A stretch of 64,000 bases of DNA from Mercenaria mercenaria (GCF_021730395.1 NC_069371.1:69470001-69534000); one strand, 5' to 3'; counted from the stretch's first letter, positions 51,301 through 61,340 are shown. A program made the numbers and translations. The notes: a model not told the origin generated them from the sequence alone.

Positions 51301-54300
51301 AGGTGAAAATTCAGACCAATTTTCATGAAGATCTTGTGAAAAATATGGCCTCTAGAGAGGTCACAAGGTTTTTCTATTTTTAGACCTACTGACCTAGTTT
51401 TTAATCACAGTTGACCCAGTTTCGAACTTTGCCTAGATATCATCAAGATGAACATTCAGACCAACCTTCAAACAGATCCCATGAAAAATATGGCCTCTAG
51501 AGAGGTCACAAGGTTTTTTTATTATTTGACCTACTGACCTAGTTTTTTGAAGGCACGTGACCCAGTTTCAAACTTGACCTAGATATCATCAAGGTGAACA
51601 TTCTGACCAATTTTCATGAAGATCCATTCAAAAGTATGACCTCTAGAGAGGTCACAAGGTTTTTCTATTTTTAGACCTAATGACCTAGTTTTTGACCGCA
51701 GCTGACCCAGTTTCGAACTTGACCTAGATATCATCAAGATGAACATTCAGACCAACTTTCATACAGATCCCATGAAAAATATAGCCTCTAGAGAGGTCAC
51801 AAGGTTTTTCTATTACTTGACCTACTGACCTAGTTTTTGATAGCACATGACCCAGTTTAGAACTTGACCTAGATATCATCAAGGTAAACATTCTGACCAA
51901 TTTTCATGAAGATCTTATGAAAAATATGGCCTCTAGAGAGGTCACAAGGTTTTTCTATTTTTAGACCTGCTGACCTAGTTTTTGACCGCACATGACCCAG
52001 TTTCAAACTTGACCTAGATATATTCAAGATGAACATTCTGACCAACTTTCATAAAGATCCCATGAAAAATGTGACCTCTAGAGAGGTCACAAGCAAAAGT
52101 TTACGCATGGACGCACGGACGCACGGACGGACGGACGCACGGACGGACGCACGCACGCACGGACGGACGCACGCACGGACGGACGACGGACGCTGCGCGA
52201 TCACAAAAGCTCACACTGTCACTTTGTGACATGTGAGCTAATAAAAATAGGAATAAGAAATAGCAAGTTGTTTTTCTTAGTGTGAATTTCATTTTTTTTT
52301 TTTTTTTTTGCAAATATCATCCTGTAGTTGTTTCTGGTGGTGTTCATCCTAAATCAGCCGGGAACCAGAGCTTTTCTGCTTACTATATCAACCGTCAAAA
52401 AGAAGCATTCCTGCAAAAGGTCTACATTCAGATTCATGATAACTTAAATTAACGATACCAAGGAACAGGTAGTATAGACCAGTTGTGGCAAGTCACTAAT
52501 AAAATATTTCTACTGCTTTTCATCAAAAATACACTTAACCTTAAGATTGCTAAATTTCTAAAATGGACTGGTCCATCATTCAATCTGGACTGTACCATTT
52601 ACTATTCAAAGGGATTTTCACTATAAATTTACTGACTGATGGGAAACAGTGAAGACAATAAATTCTTGCCTATGCATAATGACTGGTTCTACTGCACTTC
52701 CCTAAAAGACTGTCAGCTTTTTGATCCTCGGGCGGGGCGTTTGTTCTCCATGACTATTTGATAAATGACATTGTGTCTGAAATCATTAGTCCTCCACCTC
52801 TGATTCATGTGGGGAAGTTGGCAGTTACTTGCGGAGAACAGGTTTGTACCGGTACAGAATCCAGGAACAAGTTGGTTAGGTTAACTGCCCGCCATTACAT
52901 AACTGAAATACTGTTGAAAAATGGCATTAAACCCAAAACAAACAAACTGTCAGCTTTTTAACACACAAGCTTTTTAACACCCTGCGTACCAGACTCCAGT
53001 CTCCTAACTTCCTCTAGATTTGTCTGCAACTTTTGGGTAAGTTCTGTTATAGTACTGTCCATGGATCGGATCTCTGAATCATCTACCTGAAAGGCAGTAT
53101 AGTAGTGCATGTACTGCTTATTACTGCTATCATTGTTTTATTTCCTAGATACAGATATATGAGAAAATACTTTCTGAAAGGCAGTATAGTAGTGCATGTA
53201 CTGCTTATTACTGCTATCATTGTTTTATTTCCTAGATACAGATATATGAGAAAATACTTTCTGAAAGGCAGTATAGTTGTGCATGTACTGCTTATTACTG
53301 CTATCATTGTTTTATTTCCAAGATACAGATATGAAAAAATACTTTCTTACAAGCGCATTAAAGTTACAAATTTCAATGTTTACAGCTATCATGATCACCA
53401 CCTATTTCCAGTGTTTATATTTTTTATTTATTTTCCTGTATATACATGTATCAGACAATTTCTCGGCAAGTACGGTAAGTTCTAATTATTTTATTAATTT
53501 GTGTTTTTACTCCTCATAAATCAAGTTCTATCAATATCAGGCCCTGAATACCTGGATATTGACATATATCCTGCATAGTAACCTACTTGTTATGACAATC
53601 AACATTTCAGCATTATAACATATTCTCTTGGATGCTATTTTGGCATGCTTCAGCCATAAACTGAAAATTGATTTTCCACAACAAACCACAGACTGCCAAT
53701 ACTCTAAACAGAGAATGTGTAAGCATACATAAAATGCTAATTGTCAATATGGGTCTACTACCAATACCTTATCCTGCTTAATTTCTATGGTTCAATTTGG
53801 GCAGTATCACTTTGGGCAGCATCACTTATTATTCAAAGGGATGTTTCACAGAAAATTTACTGACTGATTAGCAAACAGTGCAGACCATGATCAGCCTGCA
53901 TGGATGTGCAGGCTGATCATGGTCTGCACTGGCTGCAAAGGCAAAACCTCCTGCCACCAGCAGGCTAAAGGTTAAAACAATAAAGTACAAAGTTACTGGT
54001 CCAATACTATGCCTTTTAACTGATAAGCCATTCCTATAGAATAAACTAGACATGCCTAAACACACCTCTGGAAACTGTGACTGGTCAGCCACATAGACTT
54101 TCTGTTTTCCATACACCTTCTCCTTGATCTTGCCAGATTCTGCCAGACTCTCACATGCCTTCACTATTGCCTGAAATGGTATTTAGTAATCATGATATTG
54201 CATCAGTACTAATTCAATCCTTGTTACAGATGAGCCTTTCTTAGCAGCCACCTGTATCAGCCTTTAGTTTACCCTGCTAAATTTTTAAAATGGCCTGGTC

Positions 54301-56793
54301 TATCATTTAATTTGGGCAATACCATTTATTACTTGAAGGTGTGTTAACTGAAAATTTACAGACTGAATAGGGAACAGTGCAGACCAAGATCAGCCTGCAT
54401 GGACTGCAAAGACAAAACCACTTCAACAACAGATGGCTTAATTTCTAAATTTAGAACTACACGGACAAATAAAAGACTAAAATTTGTAATGATTCTATAG
54501 CAACTAATTCCTTATTTATTTTTTATCAAAGATGTTAATATCCTTGTTACAAAATTAATTCAAAAATTGTCCTTTAAGTACAACTTGCATCTTACCTGTA
54601 CATACATCAGAGTAAGAACTCAACCTGTGATATTTCAGAATATACTCAACTGTTTTACCAAACTCCTTATGTAGGTTATTGCAGATATCTATAGCACTGT
54701 ATGGTCGATTCTGCTTGTTCAAATAGTCAAGTACTGCAACACCAGCTGAATACAAGAAACGAGAAAACTGACTGTTACAATAATGTTTAACACATTTAGC
54801 AAATACTATTTTCAGTATTCATCTACTGATTACCGCACCAGGCCTCTAAACAGCCCAGTATACCGTTTGGCTATAGATCGGGTAACTCTTGGTCTACAGG
54901 TCTGATTATCAGCCCACTGGCACCAAACCAAAGAGGAAAAGCAACTGTACATGTATTTCCTACCCCAAGGTAGTGATTTTTTTTTCAAATCGCAAATGGG
55001 TCTAGTACCAGACAAATCATGAAAATTAGTGTAGTTTTTCTCAAAATTGTGAATTTTTTCCCCTTAAGTGTTATAGAATTTAAATGCATTTTTGCTGGAA
55101 ATCATTAAAGGGACGGCTCTTGGGCACCCCGAGGATAATTTCAAAGAAATGTCCGTGACTGGTATCAGATTTCTGCATTTTTCTAGTTAATCTGGAGGCT
55201 TATCAAAATTAACAATATTACACAGCTGACGGCAATCTACTTTCGATTTCAAAAACTCTAAAATGTCACGGTCTGCCTCGGGCACAATTACAGCACGTAA
55301 TTGTTTGCTAATTAAGTCAATGCCGCCGGCGTGTATCACTCCATAAAAAGGGGCCAATAAAGCAGTTTATCATAACCACTGAGCACAGACACTTGGGGGT
55401 CAGCACCCCTCCCCCTCCCAGGCCGCCCATGACAACCCTCAGTCAATATATTTTCGTTTTTTTAAACAAACTGAGCACATGTCTCGATCATCCAACGACT
55501 TCTGTTACCATTTCAACATGTTTGAAAAATTCCCATACTCTATCAATGCTCAAAAAAAACACAAGACAACTTACTCCGAGCGTTTTCAACACAAAATAGC
55601 TTGTCCAAGGAATAGGAGAATAGATCCCAGCTTGATGTTGCGCAGTCAAATTTACTACAGAGCCGGGACACAGACAAGTTCGTTAGTGGTTAAAATGAAA
55701 ATACTCGCTCCGGACGTCAACTGCCGCAATGGCCAAGAGAGTACAGACGCTGGTTCTGTGAGCTTATTTTTGGGCAGGGCCGCGGGTTCGCACCGTGCTA
55801 TGGGCGATCTTTTTTCTTTTTTTTTATCTTGAGAATATATTCTTAAAAAGAAATTAAAATATTATATTAAAAAAAGAAGAAAAAAAGGAATGCCCAAAGC
55901 GCGGAGCGAACCTGCAGCCCTGCCCAAAAGAAACGTTTCAGATGGCTGAGAACCAGCGTCTGTACTACCTCGTCCATGGCAGTAGTTGACTTTCTTAGCA
56001 AGTATTTTTATTTTAAATGCTAATGATATCGTCTGTGTCCCGGCTCTGTATAGTAAATCTGACTGCGCAACATCAAGCTGGGATCTATTCTCCTAGTTGG
56101 ACAAGAAAATCGTGTTTACATTGCGAAGTAAGTTATCTTTAGTTTTTGTGAGCACTGATAGTATATGAGAGATTTTTTAAACATATTGAAATGGTAACAG
56201 AAGTTGTTTTATGATCAAAACATGTGCTCAGTTTGATTTAAAGGCGAAAATATTGGCTGAAGGTTGGCAGGGGCAGTTTGGTTCTGACCCCCAAGTGTCT
56301 GTGCCACTGAGGCAAAAAAGGGAAGGTTGGCTAAAAAGAACGTTCATGAATGCTTGTAAAACTGGCAGGGTGCCTGGCGGGGCAAAAGGGTGGAACGAAT
56401 TTCGGAACGGGCGACGTGCCCTGCTATAAATAGCTAGCTGGAGCACTGGCCACTGTCCATAAATTTATTCCAGATATTTCATTTTATTTGCAGCCACTGC
56501 AAAAACACCACTCCTTTAATTTTTACGGGGCACTGGAGATTTTTCAATGGAGCTCTGCCTTTTAGGTAGCACCTAATTTCATATTATTATACCTAAGGGT
56601 AGGATATAATATCAGCGGCATTTTCTTCCCGTTCACCTGTTCACTGCCTAAGTTAAAAAAAAAATGCCTCAACGTGTGAAACCCGAATCTTGACTGTATT
56701 TATACTTTAAAATAAGTTGAAATAAATATTATCCTATCTTTTTCTTATGACTGTCTTAATGAATTTACCTTGAGCATCTTTAGATTTACTCAT
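45390..56793 (-). CDS. PSMC3IP: Homologous-pairing protein 2 (HOP2/PSMC3IP), complete, 9 exons
   Basis: Exons: 56793-56769, 54745-54651, 54170-54066, 53086-52990, 50571-50501, 49499-49425, 48808-48755, 46625-46566, 45446-45390. They total 639 nt (212 aa plus TGA), and every intron is GT-AG with matching phase. The vertebrate protein is about 217 aa. HOP2 with MND1 forms a heterodimer that stimulates DMC1/RAD51 strand invasion in meiosis. Residues 9-72 form the DNA-binding winged helix, including the family signatures QNRPYS and GKIKEKVYGKQKVYVADQ. Residues 76-155 are the leucine-rich coiled coil that contacts MND1. The basic WRKRKRM (168-174) and the acidic end IETDEDYDV match the conserved C-terminal part. 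The start Met begins MSKSKDAQ, close to the usual MSKG start. The donor of exon 2 (ACA|GTTGAG) is weak but is the only one that keeps the frame. A possible ATTAAA poly(A) signal lies at 45314-45309. The introns are crowded with repeats. Confidence 0.95.
45770..45955 (+). mobile_element. Hairpin MITE copy, diverged (HOP2 intron 8)
   Basis: CTGCTAAATTTCTAAAATG, then AAATTTACAAACTGAAAAG, CAGTGCAGACCAAGATGAG and GCTACAGGCTAAA follow the family order, with many changes and a broken stem. Confidence 0.65.
46003..46253 (-). repeat. tRNA-derived SINE, family 2, copy 3 (HOP2 intron 8)
   Basis: The minus strand reads from a head with CTCAGTAGGTAGAGCATTGG through the shared body to a tail near AAACCCAAAACAAACAAA. 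The head has lost part of the B-box region. It lies in the same strand sense as the HOP2 gene. Confidence 0.8.
46815..46940 (+). repeat. Type A unit split by an array insertion, left half
   Basis: One type A unit (GGTGACCTAGTTTTTGACC, then ACCTAGACGTCATCAAG and AACATTCTGACC) runs to about 46938. It resumes at about 48232 with ATGTGGTCTCTAG, so a type C array element (46940-48231) was inserted within it. Confidence 0.7.
46940..48231 (+). repeat. Array element type C: six ~165-bp units (HOP2 intron 7)
   Basis: The head (AAGAGCTGTCACAGG, a second copy AGAGCTGTCACTGG) is followed by units marked AAAAAGGGG at about 47162, 47327, 47493, 47657, 47821 and 47988. Each unit contains CCAGAGTTATGCACC and AAATCCATTCAGTAATAAC. 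The tail is GACGCCGACGCCGGGGCG, then TAGCTCTCC and CTTCGTATAGTCGAGCT, whose complement resembles GCGCTTGACTATTTCGA in the head. Confidence 0.85.
49650..49885 (+). repeat. Single type C unit with head (HOP2 intron 5)
   Basis: AACAGCTGTCTAATG resembles the type C head. One unit with AAGTGGCATAATTTTATC follows, and there is no tail. It may be a contracted copy or a truncated insertion. Confidence 0.5.
50712..52242 (+). repeat. Array element type A: nine 145-bp units with tail (HOP2 intron 4)
   Basis: The head near AAGAGGACCATGATGGTCC is followed by units whose GACCTAG marker falls at 50811, 50956, 51101, 51246, 51391, 51536, 51682, 51827 and 51972, a spacing of 145-146 bp. Alternate units are more alike (CTATTTTTAGACCTA versus CTATTATTTGACCTA), giving a 290-bp higher-order repeat. 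The tail is a GACG/CACG microsatellite (52108-52195), then GCGATCACAAAAGCTCAC and a hairpin ending ACATGTGAGCTAA. Confidence 0.9.
52545..52690 (+). mobile_element. Hairpin MITE copy, partial (HOP2 intron 4)
   Basis: The left half of the family is present: GCTAAATTTCTAAAATGG, TATTCAAAGGGATTTTCAC and AATTTACTGACTGATGGG. The hairpin part is degraded. Confidence 0.65.
52724..52951 (+). repeat. Family 2 SINE, 5'-truncated copy 4 (HOP2 intron 4)
   Basis: Plus-strand body with CTCGGGCGGGGCGTTTG, AATGACATTGTGTCTG, ACCTCTGATTCATGTGGG and the tail GGCATTAAACCCAAAAC. The A-box half of the tRNA-like head is absent. Confidence 0.75.
53087..53347 (-). repeat. 87-bp unit, three copies, at the HOP2 exon 4 acceptor
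   Basis: Units start at 53087, 53174 and 53261 with CTGAAAGGCAGTATAG. The first abuts exon 4, so on the minus strand each unit ends ACTGCCTTTCAG, the splice acceptor sequence. Units 1 and 2 are nearly identical; unit 3 is slightly shorter and diverged at its far end. Confidence 0.9.
53765..53978 (+). mobile_element. Hairpin MITE copy with perfect 25-bp stem (HOP2 intron 3)
   Basis: Ends near CCTTATCCTGCT and CCAGCAGGCTAAAGG are imperfect inverted repeats. A perfect stem lies at 53876-53900 and 53907-53931 (CAGTGCAGACCATGATCAGC continuing CTGCA) around the loop TGGATG. Related copies lie at 45770-45955, 52545-52690 and 54255-54440. Confidence 0.8.
54255..54440 (+). mobile_element. Hairpin MITE copy (HOP2 intron 2)
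   Basis: The shared blocks are CCCTGCTAAATTTTTAAAATG, ACTGAAAATTTACAGACTGA and CAGTGCAGACCAAGATCAGC. The second arm of the hairpin is mostly lost. Confidence 0.75.
55382..56312. repeat. ~930-bp foldback with tRNA-like head, HOP2 intron 1
   Basis: The arms (about 55382-55825 and 55880-56312) are complementary. They share CACAGACACTTGGGGGTCAG at the outer ends, GAACTTCTGTTACCATTTCA-like blocks, and GATCCCAGCTTGATGTTGCG nearer the centre. Each arm contains a tRNA-like sequence. It has a GTACAGACGCTGGTTCT block, a long variable-arm-like insert, the T-arm CGCGGGTTCGCACCGTG (left) or GCAGGTTCGCTCCGC (right), then a T-run able to end Pol III transcription. The layout suits an inverted duplication of a SINE made from a Leu/Ser-type tRNA. 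Confidence 0.75.
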
Positions 56794-56944
56794 TTTTTCG
56801 TAATTTGTATTTGTTTACTAAATCAAAAATAGCGGGAGTTCAAGGGAAGCAACTATGTAGAAATAATAAACTCTGTCTAGGGGTCGTACTGTACCGTGTA
56901 TACAAAGTAAAATACGCGAGGCTCGTGCAATGACACGCAAATTG

Positions 56945-57745
56945 GAGAGTGTAAAAAGTTTTCCCTCCTGATTATGATGTTTATAGAAATGATAGAAAGG
57001 GTTGAACAGGAGCTGGTGCTTTTATTTTGGTATCTAAAAAGTAAAAAAGTTCCTCTCCAATAGAATTGAAGTCTGATTCTGAAATTATATGGGCAAATAT
57101 GGTTTTAGTGACCATTGCATCCTATTTGTTGACATTTTATCATCAGCAAAAATAAATCTAAAATTTAAGCAAAACATTTTACTATTTGATAAAGCAAATT
57201 GGTCAGAAATTTAAAAAAAAATGGTTTAGTTAACTTTTTTCCCTAAACCACCCTCAAAACTTGGGTGTTCAAGAATTGTAGCATAGCGTTTCTGGGGTTT
57301 TATTAAAAGTTTGAAAAATGACTCATGTGGTGTTGATCCTCTGAGAGAAAATGGTGTCTTGAAATCTAGTGCCAAGGATAAGTCAGAAATTTTAAATAAA
57401 CAGTTTTCTTCAGTACTACCCCAGTCCAAGCTCACCAAGTCTTGGTCCTAGCCCATTTGCTAGCATGCCCAGAATAAAAGTAACTGAAAATGGTGTTAAA
57501 AAATTACTTGAAAATTTAAACCCGTACAAAGCAGCAGGTCCAGACCAAATCAAACCTAGAATTTTAAAAGAATGTGCAACAGAAATAGTTCCTATCTTTA
57601 CAATATTGTTTAATAAATCTCTTGATAGTGGTATTGTTCCCTCGGATTGACCTGAGGCTTACGTAACACCAATCTTTAAAAAAGGTGAAAAGTTTAAAGC
57701 TTCAAATTATAGACCAGTCTCATTGACATCTACATGCAATATAAC
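56945..57745 (+). mobile_element. Non-LTR (LINE) retrotransposon fragment, EN and RT parts
   Basis: The plus strand shows a degenerate endonuclease piece (about 56955-57170; YDVYRNDRKG and a later ESDSEIIW-like stretch). A linker piece follows (KSSAKDKSEILNKQFSSV, about 57355-57415), then the start of reverse transcriptase (57465-57740; NPYKAAGPDQIKPRILKEC, then IFKKGEKFKASNYRPVSLTS). The last motifs are typical of CR1/Jockey-like LINEs. The RT frame has a TGA at 57648-57650 where the family has Trp. The copy ends at a CT-rich tract near 57745, before the catalytic motifs, so it is 5'- and 3'-incomplete and dead. Confidence 0.85.
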
Positions 57746-58214
57746 TCTCTCTCTCCCTCTCTTCTTCTTCTTCTTCAATAGCTTCTTTCTCACCTTCTAT
57801 GTACATTTTATATATATTTTCAATTTATGTCTGAAATTTCTGTCTTGGTTTGCATTTTTTAAAATTCCAGTCCAAGCAAAATTCCGCCATTTAGATTTAC
57901 CTAACATTAATTTGAAACCATATGTAAAACTCCATCATACATAAATTCCTTCTTTGCAAGACCTGTACGTATGTATGTAAGTGGTTAAAGTAACTAAAGC
58001 GATTGTGCTAAATAAAATCCATTGCCTTTTGTCCGAGTCATAACTTTGTTATCTTTAACTTAACATAAGCCAGTATACCACTTCTACTGTTTGATCCAAT
58101 ACAGTGTTTTTCGTTTGCAAGATCCAGAAAAAAATCAGCATCATTCAAAAAATCCCCTATTCTTGACAAAAGTGTATTTTTCCACTTGTAAAAGTAGAGC
58201 ATTTTTGTATTAAA

Positions 58215-59275
58215 CTAGAAATGTGTCCATGGGACACAGATGCCCCCACTACATGACATTAAAATGACAATTTTTTCCCAGGTCAGGGGCCATAACTCCT
58301 ACAATACTGAATGAATCCGGACGCGAAACCCCAGGTGCACAACTGCACATGCTGACCAACATTCCTGTAACCTTTGGTGACTCTAGGTCAAATACTTTTG
58401 GAGCTACGCACAACACAACATTAAAATAACCAATTTTTAACTAAGTCAGGGGCCATAACTCCTACACGACTGAATGAATCCGGACGCGAAACACCAGGTG
58501 CACAACTGCACATGCTGACCAACATTCCTGTAAACTTTGGTGACTCTAGGTCAAATACTTTTGGAGCTACCATGAGTTTAACTAAGTCAGGGGCTATAAC
58601 TCCTACAAGACTGAATGAATCCGGACGTGAAACCCCAGGTGCACAACTGCACATGCTGACCAACATTCCTGTAAACTTTGGTGACTCTAGGTCAAATACT
58701 TTTGGAGCTATGCACGACACAACATTAAAATGACCAATTTTTTACTAAGTCAGGGGCCATAACTCCTACATGACTGGATGAATCCGGACGCGAAACCCCA
58801 GGTGCACAACTGCACATGCTGACCAACATTCCTGTAAAGTTTTGTGACTCTAAGTCATATACTTTTGGAGCTAGGCGCGACACAACACTAAAATGACCAA
58901 TTTTTACCAAGTCAGGGGCCATAACTTCTACATGACAGAATGAATCCGGACGCGAAACCCCAGGTGCGCAACTACACATGCTGACCAACATTCCTGTAAA
59001 GTTTTGTGACTCTACGTCAAATACTTTTGGAGCTAGGCGCGACACAACACTAAAATGACCAATTTTTACAAAGTCAGGGGCCATAACTTCTACATGACTG
59101 AATGAATCCAGACGCGAAACCCCAGGTGCGCAACTACACATGCTGACCAACATTCCTGTAAAGTTTTGTGACTCTACGTCAAATACTTTTGGAGCTAGAC
59201 AACATTCTCGGAAGGACGGACGGACGGATGGACAAGGGCAAATCTATATGCCCCCCCAAAAGTGGGGGCATAAAA
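58215..59275 (+). repeat. Array element type F: six ~162-bp units with hairpin tail
   Basis: The head is AACTAGAAATGTGTCCATGG. Units marked CAGGGGCCATAACT start at 58284, 58447, 58588, 58751, 58913 and 59075 (163, 141, 163, 162, 162), so one unit has a 22-bp deletion. The tail is GGACGGACGGACGGATGG, then TATGCCCCC...GGGGGCATA. Because 162 is divisible by three, periodic ORFs appear on both strands; they are not genes. Confidence 0.9.
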
Positions 59276-59284
59276 AACATGAAA

Positions 59285-60980
59285 TTTTACAGTATTTTAA
59301 CATTGGAATGTAGCTTTTGTGCTATCTAATATCCTGAAAGCATTATGAAAAAACCCTTTCACAGAAATAGTCAAAAACTGACTTTGTTAAAACTCTGATG
59401 TCAAAAATGGCTGAAATCATCAAAATCGTTTTCTTTATTGTTTTATCTTTATTCAGTTTAGTTGTTTTCTTTTTTGTTAAACAGTTCCTATTTCTTTAGG
59501 AGACCAATGATCTATTCAATATTCAAAGAGACATCAGCGAAAAAACTCTTTTACGAAATTGATTGATCAAACTGCAATGTTAAGATCTGTCACAACATTG
59601 TGGTGTGTATTGCATCGAATTGGTCAGTGTATAACTTCAAGGTTATGAGGAGTAAAATTAAATTCGCAGACTTTGAATCACTTGCCCATCACCACTGCGA
59701 GTTCAAAATCTAGTTTGTGCTGTAGAATTCTTACAACTGAGAAAGTCATCAAGGCGGGTGGTTCTACCCAGATGCCCGCCTACGCCAATTACAATTATGG
59801 TATGGAGTGCACAAAATCCTTCATCCCAAGGCCAAGGTCAAGGTCAGGACGGATAAAAATGTCTCAGTAAAATGAATATTTCACACTCTTGTTTGGCCAT
59901 ACCTTTTTTCAAACTTACCCCATTTTTTATCTTACCTTGCTACATTTTTGTTGCAATATTAGCAGTGTGTTGGGCAGATTCCACGTGCCTTCAGTGTCAA
60001 GGTCATGGGGAATCATTAAGGTCCTAGAAACTGCATGTTCTTGTTAAAGCCATAACTTTGCTATCTATCTTTGTCCCAGTTTATCACAACACTGCGAGGA
60101 GGCAACACCTCCTGGGAGGCAAATAAGGCCTAAATAAAAAGATTGTTTGGTTCCGGTAACATGCTAAAAAATTGGGTGGGTAAGTCACTAAGGTCAGTAT
60201 TTTTTCTTTCTTTTTTTTTTATTAAGCTGGATTTTTCGGAAATTATTTTTGTGTCAAAAAATTAATACATCTACAAATAAGGGGCGTATGCCTTTAGAGC
60301 ATGAGTAAGTTGATTTCTAACATCACTGACCATGTTTAAAGCATAAAAAGTGAAGTTTTGCAATTTTTTGTTGAAAAGTTTTAAAAAATTGTCGAAAGCC
60401 ATAAAGCCATTTAGGGTCGGGTCTAAAATTTAGGGTAGGTCGGAATACCAGAAACAAACATTTTTTATGCCTAAGTACATTCAAGGTAACCTTTTGTATT
60501 TTGTAAGTCCACAGATATTTTATTTTCGATATTTATAAGGTTTCTATTTCAATTTAACAAATTTATATACACCATGGAAGGACAGGTCAAACGGGTCTTG
60601 CATGGTGTGGATTTTTATGTTGCCTATGGCTTCATTTTATACTCTGATTCCCGTTTTAATGTAAACTTGGCAAAATAATGAATATTTTCATGACATTAGG
60701 GTGTAAGGAGAACAGAATTTGTCTTCAAACATCCAAGGTAAGACTAAAGGAGGGAATCATACTATTGTCTTGTTTAATATTTATGTGTGTGTTTGACATT
60801 AATATGATTTCAGCTGCATGGAAAGATTTCTGAAATTCTAATCACTGCCCTTATTATAGAGACTGAAAAGAATGAACTTGCAGGTCAAATTCCATTTCTG
60901 ATAGAAACTTAACCTCTGAACTCTAAATCAGGAATCTGACAAGTTACTCCTGTGCCACTGATTCCTTTAGTTTATACTTA
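59285..60980. other. No gene seen
   Basis: Between the type F array and a SINE. It holds a SINE core fragment (59738-59870) and otherwise unremarkable AT-rich sequence. Confidence 0.45.
59738..59870 (+). repeat. SINE core fragment
   Basis: The segment around GGTGGTTCTACCCAGATGCC resembles the core of the family 3 SINE (4690-4905 and 25641). No tRNA head is seen. It is degenerate and short. Confidence 0.45.
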
Positions 60981-60984
60981 TATT

Positions 60985-61160
60985 TTTAGCTTGATTGTAA
61001 TGAAAGCTTCAAGCTTGTATGAACCACTCTCGAGTCCGCTTCCTGGAAAATCCAGAACTGGTGTCATATGAGAAGGCATGGTCAAGACCCTGGTCTTGAA
61101 CCAACAACCCCCAGGCTGAGCAGCTGGCACCTTAACCACTAGACCACTGCTCCCCTTGAT
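60985..61160 (-). repeat. tRNA-derived SINE, family 4 (minus)
   Basis: The minus strand from 61160 shows an A box (TGGTCTAGTGGTTAAGGTG) and a B box (GGTTCAAGACC), then a short body with GGATTTTCCAGGAAGCGG. It ends CAAGCTTGAAGCTTTCATT near 60990. It is short, with both promoter boxes intact. Confidence 0.8.
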
Positions 61161-61340
61161 TCCTTTAAACAAGGCTGACTACAAAAGCAGTGTGAGAAAA
61201 TAAAAACATCCAATTAAAGCAAGGGTATATACAAATGTATCATTTAATAATCAATTTTAAATAATCATGTATAAATAATTATGTACATAATCATATCAAA
61301 ATTATCATGATAATTATCACAGCTAGCAACTACAAAACTA

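Noticed and set aside
52029-52313. ORFs rich in RTDART/VRPSVRP-type repeats
   Set aside because: They translate the GACG/CACG microsatellite tail of the type A array.
53083-53485. Periodic ORFs on both strands
   Set aside because: They come from the 87-bp triplication inside HOP2 intron 3.
58421-59153. Long minus-strand ORFs with repeated MLVSMCSCAPGVSRPDS-like peptides
   Set aside because: They arise because the type F unit length (162) is divisible by three. Both strands stay open, the unit is plainly a repeat, and no domain is present.
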